From assembly GCA_965207475.1 (NCBI GenBank), contig OZ242278.1, positions 1,302,001 through 1,366,000 on the forward strand: a stretch of 64,000 nucleotides of DNA, given 5' to 3'. The DNA is from WTFY01 sp011523795 (GTDB lineage: Bacteria > Pseudomonadota > Gammaproteobacteria > UBA4575). Within the stretch, counting starts at the first letter, position 1. Every line of letters starts with the position of its first letter. The notes under the pieces are model-generated. The model saw nothing but the letters and a program-made list of their open reading frames with translations. It ran no database searches and was not told the origin of the DNA. This document shows positions 45,131-54,453 of this stretch, one piece after another. The position numbers and the translations under genes were made by a program.

Positions 45131-45139
45131 TGTGGATAA
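45131..45139 (-). promoter_or_regulatory. DnaA box upstream of dnaA
   Basis: A perfect 9-mer TTATCCACA (minus strand) 76 bases before the dnaA start. It suits DnaA autoregulation and could also belong to the origin region. Confidence 0.8.
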
Positions 45140-45214
45140 ACCCGCAGTTAGTGCTAGACTGCACCTCAGGCACTGTCCGCATAATAAAACAAAAAACGCC
45201 CTGGAGTTTCCCAC

Positions 45215-46537
45215 ATGACAAGCCCGCTCTGGAATTCATGCATCCACCAGCTTGAATCCGAGTTGAGCGAGCAGCAACTCAACACCTGGATCCGCCCCCT
45301 GCACGCGATCGAGCAGAACGGGGCGCTGACGCTGCTGGCGCCCAACCGGTTCGTGCTGGACTGGGTGCGAAGCCACTTCCTGGACCGAATCGACGAGCTG
45401 GTGCATTCCGACCAGGAAGGAACGGAGGCCCACGTGCTGCTGAAAATCGGCAGTAACGACCCGCCGCGGGGGGCCGCGGTTGCGCCCGAGCCGGAAAAAA
45501 GTGCCCAGGAATGCTTCTTTCACAACATCAACCCGAATTTCACGTTCGACACCTTCGTGGAAGGAAAGTCCAACCAGCTGCCGAGGGCGGCTGCCCTCCA
45601 GGTGGCCCAGCACCCGGGCGGTACCTACAACCCCCTGCTGATCTACGGCGGGGTAGGCCTGGGCAAGACTCACCTGCTGCATGCCATCGGCAACCACATC
45701 TTGGACAACCGTTCGGTCACCCGCATCACGTACCTGCACTCCGAGCGTTTCGTCGCCGACATGGTCAAGGCCCTGCAGCACAATACCATCAATGATTTCA
45801 AGCAGTTCTACCGCTCGATCGACGTGCTGCTGATCGACGACATCCAGTTTTTCGCAGGCAAGGAACGCTCCCAGGAGGAATTCTTTCATACCTTCAACTC
45901 CTTGCTTGAAGGACAGCGGCAGGTCATCCTGACCTGCGACCGGTACCCGAAGGACGTGGAAGGACTGGAGGAAAGGCTCCGGTCCCGCTTCAGCTGGGGC
46001 CTCACGCAGGCGATCGAACCCCCCGAACTGGAAACGAGGGTTGCCATCGTGCAGAGCAAGGCGGAGCAGATGGGCGTCAGCCTGCCGAGCGACGTGGCCT
46101 TCTTCATCGGGCGATGCATCCATTCCAACATCCGCGAGCTGGAAGGGGCCCTGCGGCGGGTGATCGCCAATGCCCAGTTCACAGGCACGAGCGTGACGCT
46201 CGACTTCGCCAAACACGCACTGCAGGACCTGCTGGCCTCCCAGGCGAGGCTGATCACGCTCGATAACATCCAGAAGACCGTTGCGGAATATTTCCGCATC
46301 CGCGTCTCCGACCTGCACTCCGCAAGACGCTCGCGTACCGTCACGCGCCCCCGCCAAGTGGCCATGTACCTGGCCAAGGAACTGACCAGCCACAGCCTGC
46401 CGGAGATCGGCAATGCCTTTGGGGGGCGGGACCACACGACTGTTCTTCACGCCTGCAGGAAGATCGTTGAGCTGCGCGAGGCCGATGAACAGATCGACAG
46501 TGACTGCATCAACCTGCTGCGATTGCTTTCCGGTTGA
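45215..46537 (+). CDS. dnaA: chromosomal replication initiator protein DnaA
   Basis: The 440-residue initiator has domain I (WNSCIHQLESELSEQQLNTW), a short linker, the AAA+ core (Walker A GGVGLGKTHLLHAIGN, Walker B VLLIDDIQFF, sensor YPKDVEGLEERLRSRFSWGL) and the DNA-binding domain with the box-recognition helix (GGRDHTTVLHACRKI). It is somewhat shorter than E. coli DnaA because linker domain II is brief. GGAG lies before the ATG. Confidence 0.97.
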   Translation: MTSPLWNSCIHQLESELSEQQLNTWIRPLHAIEQNGALTLLAPNRFVLDWVRSHFLDRIDELVHSDQEGTEAHVLLKIGSNDPPRGAAVAPEPEKSAQECFFHNINPNFTFDTFVEGKSNQLPRAAALQVAQHPGGTYNPLLIYGGVGLGKTHLLHAIGNHILDNRSVTRITYLHSERFVADMVKALQHNTINDFKQFYRSIDVLLIDDIQFFAGKERSQEEFFHTFNSLLEGQRQVILTCDRYPKDVEGLEERLRSRFSWGLTQAIEPPELETRVAIVQSKAEQMGVSLPSDVAFFIGRCIHSNIRELEGALRRVIANAQFTGTSVTLDFAKHALQDLLASQARLITLDNIQKTVAEYFRIRVSDLHSARRSRTVTRPRQVAMYLAKELTSHSLPEIGNAFGGRDHTTVLHACRKIVELREADEQIDSDCINLLRLLSG

Positions 46538-46737
46538 ATACCTGTGGATAAACAGTGCTACAATCGGGATAGAAACCAGACCATCCCCTTATGCACGACC
46601 CATACAGCAGAATAGAAGAGACATCCACGGGAAATCAACAACTATAAACATAACAACTATTTGATAGGCAAAGCAATAAAAAGGTTATCCACATAGAAAT
46701 TGAGCCTTAAAAACAACTACTAGATAGTAAACAGATT
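46538..46737. other. probable oriC, AT-rich dnaA-dnaN intergenic region with DnaA boxes
   Basis: Two perfect DnaA boxes, TGTGGATAA at 46543-46551 and TTATCCACA at 46685-46693, point toward each other across an AT-rich stretch (about 46625-46735). A near match TTATGCACG is at 46589-46597 and TTATCCATG overlaps the dnaN start at 46744-46752. Neighbouring dnaA, dnaN, parAB and parS sites support an origin. The rpmH-dnaA gap is the alternative location but has only one clear box. Confidence 0.7.
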
Positions 46738-47838
46738 ATGCAGTTATCCATGACGAAAGAAGATTTGCTTCGACCCATCCAGCAGGTCATCGGTGCCGTA
46801 GAACGACAGCAGACCATCCCTGCCCTGAGCCACCTGCTGGTGCAGGAAAACGAGGAGGGATTGACTTTCACTGCGACAGATCTGGAGATTGAACTTGTCG
46901 CACACCATGCTATATCCCGTGAGGGCATTGAAAGCATCACGATCCCGGCCCGCAAGCTGCTGGATATCTGCCAGTCCTTTGCCAAGGACGCCCAGGTCGA
47001 CATCCGCTCCAGCGACAGCCGTGTGGAGGTCAGCTCCGGGCGCAGCCGTTTTTCCCTGTCCTCCATTCCCGTGGAGGACTTTCCCTACCTGCACGACATC
47101 GAGCTGGACGTGAGCTTGTCCCTGCAGCAGGATGAACTCAAGGGCCTGATTGACCGTGCCTCCTTTGCCATGGCCCAGCAGGACGTGCGGTACTACCTGA
47201 ACGGCCTGCTGCTGGAGGTTGAGGCCAGTGAGATCCGGGCTGTGGCGACGGACGGGCACCGCTTGGCCCTGACACAACTCACCCGGGAAAACGACGTGGA
47301 GGGACCCCGGCAGATCATCGTACCGCGCAAGGGGGTGCACGAACTCCAGCGCCTGCTGTCACCGGAGGGCGGGGAGGTGACCCTGTCGCTGGGCAAGAAC
47401 CACGTCCGGATGGAGATGGAAGGCCTCCAGTTTACCTCCAAGCTGATCGACGGGTGCTTTCCGGAGTACCAGCGCGTGCTGCCGGAGCAGGAAGGGAACT
47501 GTGTGCGGGTGGACCGGCAGGCCCTGAGACAGTCGCTGACGCGCGTGGCCATCCTGTGCAACGAGAAGTACCGGGGGATCCGCCTGATCCTGGACTGCGA
47601 TTCGCTGCGTGTCCAGACGCACAACCCGAGCCAGGAGGAAGCCGAGGACGAGCTCGGCGCCGAGTACAGCGGCGAGAAGATCGAGGTAGGCTTTAACGTG
47701 CAGTATCTGCTGGACGTCCTGGGTGTAATCGGCTCGGAGAAAGTCGAGCTGTATGTGCAGGACGGCAGCAGCAGTGTACTGATCCTGTCGGCGGAGGATC
47801 CGCAGAGCCGCTACGTGATCATGCCCATGCGCCTGTAG
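46738..47838 (+). CDS. dnaN: DNA polymerase III beta subunit (sliding clamp)
   Basis: The 366-residue clamp starts MQLSMTKEDLLRPIQQVIGA and has EISREGIESITIPARKLLDI-like features (AISREGIESITIPARKLLDI), VATDGHRLALTQL, and ends RYVIMPMRL, the hallmark C terminus that shapes the partner-binding pocket. Confidence 0.97.
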   Translation: MQLSMTKEDLLRPIQQVIGAVERQQTIPALSHLLVQENEEGLTFTATDLEIELVAHHAISREGIESITIPARKLLDICQSFAKDAQVDIRSSDSRVEVSSGRSRFSLSSIPVEDFPYLHDIELDVSLSLQQDELKGLIDRASFAMAQQDVRYYLNGLLLEVEASEIRAVATDGHRLALTQLTRENDVEGPRQIIVPRKGVHELQRLLSPEGGEVTLSLGKNHVRMEMEGLQFTSKLIDGCFPEYQRVLPEQEGNCVRVDRQALRQSLTRVAILCNEKYRGIRLILDCDSLRVQTHNPSQEEAEDELGAEYSGEKIEVGFNVQYLLDVLGVIGSEKVELYVQDGSSSVLILSAEDPQSRYVIMPMRL

Positions 47839-47857
47839 CGGGCGCCTATTCACGCAG

Positions 47858-48946
47858 GTGCTGTGTTCCCTCGAGGCCCGGAATTTCAGGATCCTGGAGC
47901 ACCTGGAAGTCACGCCGGGTGAGGAGGTCACGGTGTTTTGCGGGGCCAACGGCGCCGGCAAGACCAGCATTCTGGAAGCCATCGATTTCCTGAGCCGCGG
48001 CCGCTCCTTTCGCAGCCGCCAGCTGGAAGCCCTGCTGCGCAGGGGCTCCCGGGAAGTCACGGTCACCGGCTCTGTCCGGCATGCCGGGATGCGCAAGCAC
48101 CTGGGCATTCGCAAGTCGGCCGGGGAGCGGCAGCTTCACTGCAACCGCCGGCCGGTCCACTCCATTTCCAATCATGCCGGCATCCTGCCCGTGGTCCCGG
48201 TCCATCCGGACAGTCACCGGCTGGTCCAGGCGGGCGCCCGGTATCGCAGGAATTACCTGGACTGGTCCTCGTTTCACGTGAAACCCGCCTTCCTGTCCGA
48301 CTGGAGGCAATTCAGCCGCTGCCTGCGCCAGCGCAACCAGCTGCTGCGCAGGGGCGAACGCGGCCGGGCTCTGCAGGCCTGGACGAGGCAGATCGCGCAG
48401 GCCGGGGAACGGATCGATAGGACAAGATTCGAGGTTTTCGAGGAAATTAGGCATATTTTCGAATCATTTGTCGGCAAGTTGTTGCCAGAAGCAGGTATTT
48501 CCATGAGTTATTACCGGGGCTGGCCCGGGGAGTGCCGGTCCCTGCAGGAGGCGCTGGAGCGTGCGGCCGACCAGGAACGGCAGATCCGGGCCACGCGCTG
48601 GGGCCCGCAACGGGCAGACTTCCGCCTGGCCCTGGACGGCAGGCCCGCCGCGCGGGTGGCTTCCCGCGGCCAGCAGAAGCTGCTGGCCGCCAGCCTGCTG
48701 CTGGCCCAGATCCGCCACCTGCGCGACCACGCGCAGCGCCCGTGTATCGTGCTGCTGGATGACCTGTGCGCCGAGCTGGACCGGCCGCATGCACAGACCC
48801 TGATGCAGGCCGTGCAGTCCCTGGGGTGCCAGACGTTCATCAGCACGGTGGAGCCGGAGCGGCTGGACCTGCAGGGCTGGCGGCAGGCCGAGATGTTTCA
48901 CGTGAAACAGGGCACCTGCACCCGCCTGCGCGGACAGGCGGCATAA
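47858..48946 (+). CDS. recF: DNA replication and repair protein RecF
   Basis: The 362-residue SMC-like ATPase starts at GTG with LCSLEARNFRILEHLEV, Walker A GANGAGKTSILEAIDFLS, signature RVASRGQQKLLAASLLLAQI and Walker B CIVLLDDLCAELD. It loads RecA at gaps. Two parS sequences are embedded in its coding frame, both specifying Phe-His-Val-Lys. Confidence 0.95.
   Translation: MLCSLEARNFRILEHLEVTPGEEVTVFCGANGAGKTSILEAIDFLSRGRSFRSRQLEALLRRGSREVTVTGSVRHAGMRKHLGIRKSAGERQLHCNRRPVHSISNHAGILPVVPVHPDSHRLVQAGARYRRNYLDWSSFHVKPAFLSDWRQFSRCLRQRNQLLRRGERGRALQAWTRQIAQAGERIDRTRFEVFEEIRHIFESFVGKLLPEAGISMSYYRGWPGECRSLQEALERAADQERQIRATRWGPQRADFRLALDGRPAARVASRGQQKLLAASLLLAQIRHLRDHAQRPCIVLLDDLCAELDRPHAQTLMQAVQSLGCQTFISTVEPERLDLQGWRQAEMFHVKQGTCTRLRGQAA
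48270..48285 (+). other. parS site 1 (inside recF)
   Basis: CGTTTCACGTGAAACC: the 14-base palindromic core of parS (GTTTCACGTGAAAC) is perfect; only the outermost base pair differs from the consensus. ParB encoded in this window should bind it. Confidence 0.85.
48894..48909 (+). other. parS site 2 (inside recF), perfect consensus
   Basis: TGTTTCACGTGAAACA matches the bacterial chromosomal parS consensus at all 16 positions. It lies 624 bases from site 1 and about 11 kb from parAB. Confidence 0.93.
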
Positions 48947-48984
48947 ACTGGTATACTGGGCGCATTCCACAGGACGGACCGGCC

Positions 48985-51396
48985 ATGTCATACGATTCAA
49001 CCAGCATCAAGGTACTGAAGGGCCTCGAGGCCGTGCGCAAGCGGCCCGGCATGTATATCGGCGATACCGATGACGGCACGGGGCTGCACCACATGGTGTT
49101 CGAGGTGGTGGACAACTCGATCGACGAGGCGCTGGCGGGCTACTGCACGGAGATCCAGGTGAATATCCACTCGGACGGCTCGGTGACGGTGTCCGACAAC
49201 GGGAGGGGGATCCCCGTCGATGTGCACGAGGAGGAGAACCGTTCCGCCGCCGAGGTGATCATGACCGTGCTGCATGCCGGCGGCAAGTTCGACGACAATT
49301 CCTACAAGGTCTCGGGCGGGCTGCACGGGGTCGGGGTCTCCGTCGTCAACGCCCTGTCTTCGCGGCTGCTGCTGAGGGTGTACCGCGGCGGCGGCAGCTA
49401 CCTGCAGGAATATGCCTGCGGGGAGCCGCAATATGCGCTGAAGAGGCTCTCCGACACGGACCGCACCGGCACCCTCATCCGGTTCACCCCCAACCCGGAC
49501 ATCTTCGGGGACACCGAGTTTCACTACGACGTGCTGGCCAAGCGGCTGCGCGAGCTGTCCTTCCTGAATTCCGGCGTCTGCATCAAGCTGAAGGACGAGT
49601 GTTCCGGGAAAAGGGATACCTTCCAGTACGACGGCGGTATCCGGGCGTTCGTACGGCACCTGAATGCCAAGAAAAACCCGTTGCACGATTCCGTCATTTA
49701 CATCGATACCCGCCAGGAGGACACCGGGGTGGAGGCCGCCCTGCAGTGGAACGACTCGTACCAGGAGAACATTTTCTGCTTTACCAACAACATTCCGCAG
49801 CGCGACGGAGGCACGCACCTCGCGGGCCTGCGCAGCGCCCTGACGCGCACCCTGAACCAGTTTATCGAGAAACAGGGCATCGCCAAGAAGTACAAGATCA
49901 CCACGACCGGTGACGACGTCCGGGAGGGCCTGACCGCGGTCCTGTCGGTGAAGCTGCCGGACCCCAAGTTTTCGTCCCAGACCAAGGACAAGCTGGTCTC
50001 CTCCGAGGTCCAGGGTATCGTCCTGTCGGCGCTGTCCGAGCACCTGCAGGACTACCTGATGGAGAACCCGGTCTCGGCCAAGGCGATCGTGGGCAAGATC
50101 GTGGAGGCCGTGCGCGCGCGGGAGGCAGCGCGCAAGGCGCGCGAGATGACGCGGCGCAAGGGCGCCCTGGAGGTCGCGGGCCTGCCCGGAAAACTGGCGG
50201 ACTGCCAGGAAAAGGACCCGGCTCTGTGCGAACTGTTCCTGGTGGAGGGCGATTCGGCCGGCGGCTCGGCCAAGCAGGGCCGTGACCGCCATATCCAGGC
50301 GATCCTGCCGCTGAAAGGCAAGATTCTCAACGTCGAGCGGGCACGCTTTGACAAGATGCTGTCTTCGGCGGAGGTCAGCACGCTGATCACCGCGCTCGGA
50401 TGCGGCATCGGCAAGGAGGAGTTCGACCCCGACAAGCTGCGGTATCACCGGATCATCGTGATGACGGACGCCGACGTGGACGGCTCGCATATCCGCACGC
50501 TGCTGCTGACCTTTTTTTACCGGCAGATGCCCGAGCTCATCGAGCGGGGCCACATCTACATTGGTCAGCCGCCCCTTTACAAGGTCAAGAAGGGCAAGCA
50601 GGAACAGTACGTGAAGGATGACACCGAGCTGAACGCACACCTGCTGCAGCTGGCGCTGGACGGCACCACGCTGCATGTCAACCCCACGGCACCGGCCGTT
50701 TCGGGCAGCGCGCTGGAAACGCTGAGCAAGGACTACTTTTCAGTCCTGTCCACCCTGCAGAGGCTGCAGCGTTCACACGAACGGGAGGTGCTGGTCGAGA
50801 TGCTGCGCCTCCCCGCACCGGAAGTGGATTCCCTTGAAAGCCGGGCGGCAAGACAGGCCCTGTACGCGTGGTTTGAACGCCTCGCACAGCAGCTGAACCG
50901 CAGGCAGGCGGCCGGCAGCGTGCGCTACGAGGCCAGGGAGCAGGCGGGCCGGTCCGCCTCGCAGCTGGTGCTGGTCAAGCGGGTGCATGGGCAGGACCGC
51001 GACGACGTGTTCGGCGAGGATTTTTTCCTGTCCGCCGATTTTCACTTCCTGAGCCGGTTTGCCAGGCGCCTGGACGGGCTGCTTGAAGAAGGGGCCTACG
51101 TGAAGCGCGGGGAACGGACCCTTGCGAGCCGTGATTTCATCGAGATCATGGAATGGCTGGTCGAGGAAGCCAAGCGCGGCCTGAGCATCCAGCGCTACAA
51201 GGGGCTGGGCGAGATGAATCCCGATCAGCTCTGGGAAACCACCATGGACCCGGAGACGCGCCGGCTGACACGGGTGAATATCGAGGACGCCATCGCGGCG
51301 GACGAAGTATTCACGACCCTGATGGGCGACCAGGTCGGGCCCCGCCGCGAGTTCATCGAGCAGAACGCGCTGACGGCCGCCAACCTCGACGTGTAG
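48985..51396 (+). CDS. gyrB: DNA gyrase subunit B
   Basis: The start at 48985 gives MSYDSTSIKVLKGLEAVRKR and 803 residues, matching the long E. coli type. GHKL ATPase motifs (VVDNSIDEALAGYC, GGLHGVGVSVVNALS), Toprim motifs (LVEGDSAGGSAKQGRDR, MTDADVDGSHIRTLLLTFFY) and the C-terminal QRYKGLGEMNP are present, with the extra domain inserted in Toprim. In-frame codons from 48766 lie inside recF and are not used. Confidence 0.97.
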   Translation: MSYDSTSIKVLKGLEAVRKRPGMYIGDTDDGTGLHHMVFEVVDNSIDEALAGYCTEIQVNIHSDGSVTVSDNGRGIPVDVHEEENRSAAEVIMTVLHAGGKFDDNSYKVSGGLHGVGVSVVNALSSRLLLRVYRGGGSYLQEYACGEPQYALKRLSDTDRTGTLIRFTPNPDIFGDTEFHYDVLAKRLRELSFLNSGVCIKLKDECSGKRDTFQYDGGIRAFVRHLNAKKNPLHDSVIYIDTRQEDTGVEAALQWNDSYQENIFCFTNNIPQRDGGTHLAGLRSALTRTLNQFIEKQGIAKKYKITTTGDDVREGLTAVLSVKLPDPKFSSQTKDKLVSSEVQGIVLSALSEHLQDYLMENPVSAKAIVGKIVEAVRAREAARKAREMTRRKGALEVAGLPGKLADCQEKDPALCELFLVEGDSAGGSAKQGRDRHIQAILPLKGKILNVERARFDKMLSSAEVSTLITALGCGIGKEEFDPDKLRYHRIIVMTDADVDGSHIRTLLLTFFYRQMPELIERGHIYIGQPPLYKVKKGKQEQYVKDDTELNAHLLQLALDGTTLHVNPTAPAVSGSALETLSKDYFSVLSTLQRLQRSHEREVLVEMLRLPAPEVDSLESRAARQALYAWFERLAQQLNRRQAAGSVRYEAREQAGRSASQLVLVKRVHGQDRDDVFGEDFFLSADFHFLSRFARRLDGLLEEGAYVKRGERTLASRDFIEIMEWLVEEAKRGLSIQRYKGLGEMNPDQLWETTMDPETRRLTRVNIEDAIAADEVFTTLMGDQVGPRREFIEQNALTAANLDV

Positions 51397-51450
51397 CCGC
51401 ATCAGCCTGCCCGGAACCGCCGCCTGATCCCGGACCTCGAGGCCTGCAAG

Positions 51451-52218
51451 GTGAGAATCGCATCCTGGAACGTCAATTCACTGCGCGTGCGCCTGGAACA
51501 GGTCCTGGACTGGCTGCAGGACAACCCGGTCGAGGTGCTGGCGCTGCAGGAGACCAAGCTCGTGGACGAGGAGTTCCCGGTCGATGCGGTCCGGGAGGCG
51601 GGGTATCACGCCGCCTATTCCGGTCAGAAAACCTATAACGGGGTGGCCGTCCTGACCCGGCAGCCGGTCCGCGACGTGCGCACGGAAATCGAGGGGCTGG
51701 ACGACCCGCAGCGGCGGATTCTTGCCGTGACGGCCGGGGAGGTGCGGGTGCTCAACCTGTATGTCGTGAACGGTTCAGAGGTGGGGTCCGAGAAGTACGC
51801 CTACAAGCTGGCGTGGCTGCGCAAGGTGACCGCGTTTCTCCGCCAGGACCTGCAGCGCTTTCCCCGCTACGTGGTCCTGGGCGACTTCAACATCGCCCCG
51901 GAAGACCAGGATGTGCATGACCCGGCGGCCTGGGAAGAGAAGATCCTTTGCAGCACGGCGGAACGGGAGGCCCTGAAAGCCATGCTGGACCTGGGCCTGG
52001 TGGACACGTTCCGGCTGTTCGAGCAGGAACCGGACAGCTTCAGCTGGTGGGACTACCGCGCCGGTGCGTTCCGCCGCAACCGGGGTCTGCGCATCGACCT
52101 GATCCTGGCGAGCGAGCCACTGGAGGCCCTGTGCCGTTTCAGTGTCATCGACAAGGCGCCGCGCCGGCACGACCGGCCCTCTGACCATGCACCGGTAATT
52201 GCAGAATTTAGCGGTTAA
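51451..52218 (+). CDS. xthA: exodeoxyribonuclease III
   Basis: The 255-residue AP endonuclease starts at GTG with RIASWNVNSLRVRLEQVLDW. Catalytic motifs are LQETKLVDEEFP, GDFNIAPED, RGLRIDLILASEPL and RPSDHAPVIAEF, closest to E. coli XthA. It cleaves at abasic sites. A second family member is encoded at 55782-56558. Confidence 0.93.
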   Translation: MRIASWNVNSLRVRLEQVLDWLQDNPVEVLALQETKLVDEEFPVDAVREAGYHAAYSGQKTYNGVAVLTRQPVRDVRTEIEGLDDPQRRILAVTAGEVRVLNLYVVNGSEVGSEKYAYKLAWLRKVTAFLRQDLQRFPRYVVLGDFNIAPEDQDVHDPAAWEEKILCSTAEREALKAMLDLGLVDTFRLFEQEPDSFSWWDYRAGAFRRNRGLRIDLILASEPLEALCRFSVIDKAPRRHDRPSDHAPVIAEFSG

Positions 52219-52348
52219 AATTCGATAAAGTGCATCGATCTGCTGTGAAATTCGAAAAACACGTGCAATGCGGGCATCCGCCCTGTCAGCCACCCGCCGG
52301 GGACGGCCGGATTGCAGAATCCCGCCCGTTTTGCTAAAAGACTCCTGA

Positions 52349-52405
52349 AGCCAGGCCGCTTGTATCCGGCGGGGTTCCGCCGCGGGCGGCCTGGCTCAGG
52401 TTTTT
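52349..52405 (+). terminator. strong Rho-independent terminator-like hairpin
   Basis: AGCCAGGCCGC (52349-52359) pairs perfectly with GCGGCCTGGCT (52386-52396), 11 bp, and an inner arm CGGCGG/CCGCCG closes a small loop, followed by CAGGTTTTT. It stands between xthA and the orphan parA, 18 bases before the parA start. It may end xthA transcription or act as a leader attenuator of the ParA gene. Confidence 0.65.
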
Positions 52406-52423
52406 AATCCCGGGAGGTAGGTC

Positions 52424-53062
52424 ATGCGCACGATCATGGTAATGAATTCCAAGGGGGGGTCCGGCAAATCCACGGTGGCGACGAATCTTGCCTCGTACTT
52501 TGCGACGAGGGACAAGAAGGTGGTGCTGCTGGATTTCGACCCGCAGGGTTCCAGCCTGGCATGGCTGGCTGCGCGCCCGCCGGCCCGGGCGCCGATTCGC
52601 GGCATCGCAGCCTACGGGGAGAACACCCAGCGCGCGGGGCGCAACACGGACTACGCGATCATGGACGTTCCGGCCGGCCTGCATGGTGCGGCGCTGGGCA
52701 GGCTGGCCAGCAGGGCGCAGAGCATCCTGATACCCGTGCTGCCCTCCCCGATGGACATGCGCGCGGCCGCGGACTTCATCGACGAGATCCGAAGCACCGC
52801 ACACGTGCAGCGGAAAAGGGCCAAGCTCGCGCTACTGGCAAACCGGTCACGGGATTTCACCAGGATCTACTGGGAACTCGACGACTTCCTGCGCCGGCAG
52901 AAAATTCCCTTCCTGACCATGCTGCGGGACAGCCAGCATTACATCCGTGCGGCCGAGCGCGGCCTGGGGATCTTCGAACTGGGCCCGGCTGCGACGGCCG
53001 TGGACCGCGAGCAGTGGCAGCCCATCCTCAAATGGATCCGGAGCAAGCGTAGCCAGCCGTAG
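52424..53062 (+). CDS. orphan ParA-family ATPase
   Basis: The 212-residue protein has the deviant Walker A NSKGGSGKSTVATNLASYFA, VVLLDFDPQGSSLAWLAARP and YAIMDVPAG. It lacks the N-terminal extension of plasmid ParA and has no ParB-like gene beside it. Such orphan ParA/MinD relatives position cargo such as chemoreceptor clusters, carboxysomes or plasmids. The cargo here is unknown. The segment SPMDMRAAADFIDEI and the C-terminal WQPILKWIRSK are typical of the single-gene gammaproteobacterial group, by memory. Confidence 0.85.
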   Translation: MRTIMVMNSKGGSGKSTVATNLASYFATRDKKVVLLDFDPQGSSLAWLAARPPARAPIRGIAAYGENTQRAGRNTDYAIMDVPAGLHGAALGRLASRAQSILIPVLPSPMDMRAAADFIDEIRSTAHVQRKRAKLALLANRSRDFTRIYWELDDFLRRQKIPFLTMLRDSQHYIRAAERGLGIFELGPAATAVDREQWQPILKWIRSKRSQP

Positions 53063-53232
53063 GCCTTCCTGTCACGGGAATTGCACGTAAATCAAAGGGT
53101 TAACACCCTTGCAGGGCGCTTCAAACGGTTCAGGCCGGCTTGAAGGCGTGGAGACCCCCGGTTTCATTCCGTTCTGAACTCCAGCCGGGTGCGGCACGCA
53201 ACACGCCCTGCAACGTGCATCAAACAGGAAGT

Positions 53233-54270
53233 TCATTCCCGGGTCACCCTTGCAATCATTTCTTCCACATCGTCTGTGGTATGTACGCGATGGAGCACGA
53301 CTTCCGGGTGTCGGTTCTTGTACACACGGAAAATCTCGTCTGCGAAGGCCTGCCCGATGAAGGCAATGTCTTGAAAATCCAGCACCACCTCCTGAAACTG
53401 GTCTGTTCGTGACAGCAGGCGCTTGGCCTGGGACCTGGAGAGCAATTTCCCATTTTCATGGCGAAGCAAACCCAGTACCACATGTGTCCGGGTGAACCCC
53501 CAGCCTGCGTCTTCAGAGGCATACTCGTCAAACACTTCTTTCATCTCCCGCTCACTATCCTCTGAAATTTCCATGTATACACAGGTCCCTTTTACAGACT
53601 GTTTTACCCCGTCTGCCTGGGTCAGCCATCTATCGCCCTTGAAACGTCTTGCAAAGAAGAAGTTTTCTGACCAGAGGCTGAACACATCGAACATTCTCGA
53701 GGTGAAGAAGATTCCTTCGCCGGTATGGCGGGAGGGGTCCGAGGTCAGCTTTCCCTTGCTCAGTTCCAGCAACGCGTGACGGGGATCGTGCAGGTCGAAA
53801 TCGTCCTGTATTTTTTTGAAGATCCCGATTCCCTCATCGTGTACCTGCAACCGGGTTCTCCCTGCTGAGCGTTTTACGGACACAGACAAGGTTTCAGAGC
53901 CGGAATGGGAGATGACGTTGTTTACCATTTCCGTGAATCCGTACTCACAGATGTCCAAAACGTTCTCTTTTGAACCCGTCAGCAGGGGCTGGATGGAATC
54001 ACTCCAGATCACGTCCTCTGCACTGTTGCGGCCCACCTCAAGCCTGAAATGCTCGGCAATGAATTTGCGCAACCTGAATTCCCGGCGTCTTGTCTGCCCC
54101 GTAACGGTAAGCAAGCCTTCTTTTACAAGGTCATTCAGGTGCCTTGAAACCGCCTGGCGGGAAATCCCGAACCGTTCAGCCGAGCGCTTGCCTATCCCTG
54201 TGGGATGTTCCGCAACATTATCCAAGATGAACTTGCGCAACGCCTTGGTTTTTTCAGAGCGCCTTCGCAT
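53233..54270 (-). CDS. regulator with winged-HTH, HATPase (anti-sigma kinase-like) and STAS-like DUF4325 domains
   Basis: The 345-residue protein (start at MRRRSEKTKALRKFI) has a winged helix near its N terminus (GISRQAVSRHLNDLVKEGLL), a GHKL-type ATPase region (EYGFTEMVNNVISHSGSETL, VHDEGIGIFKKI, TGEGIFFTSRMFDVFS) and a C-terminal STAS-like domain (QFQEVVLDFQDIAFIGQAFADEIF). The combination suggests a one-protein switch linking ATP/kinase activity to transcription. The gene is more AT-rich than its neighbours, as is its 170-base upstream region, which suggests acquisition. A target is not visible. Confidence 0.8.
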   Translation of the reverse strand: MRRRSEKTKALRKFILDNVAEHPTGIGKRSAERFGISRQAVSRHLNDLVKEGLLTVTGQTRRREFRLRKFIAEHFRLEVGRNSAEDVIWSDSIQPLLTGSKENVLDICEYGFTEMVNNVISHSGSETLSVSVKRSAGRTRLQVHDEGIGIFKKIQDDFDLHDPRHALLELSKGKLTSDPSRHTGEGIFFTSRMFDVFSLWSENFFFARRFKGDRWLTQADGVKQSVKGTCVYMEISEDSEREMKEVFDEYASEDAGWGFTRTHVVLGLLRHENGKLLSRSQAKRLLSRTDQFQEVVLDFQDIAFIGQAFADEIFRVYKNRHPEVVLHRVHTTDDVEEMIARVTRE

Positions 54271-54453
54271 GACAATCCGCACTTGAGATATTGAAATGCC
54301 TTTTTGTTAACATACTCGATTTGATTTAAAACTTTTTATAAATACATTATCAACATAATAAGGGAGATTTTTAAACATTTTGAAAGTTTTTGTCAACATC
54401 AGGAGGCTGTAGACCGGCCCGGATGGGCCTCGGGCAGGCGAATGCCGGGCCGG

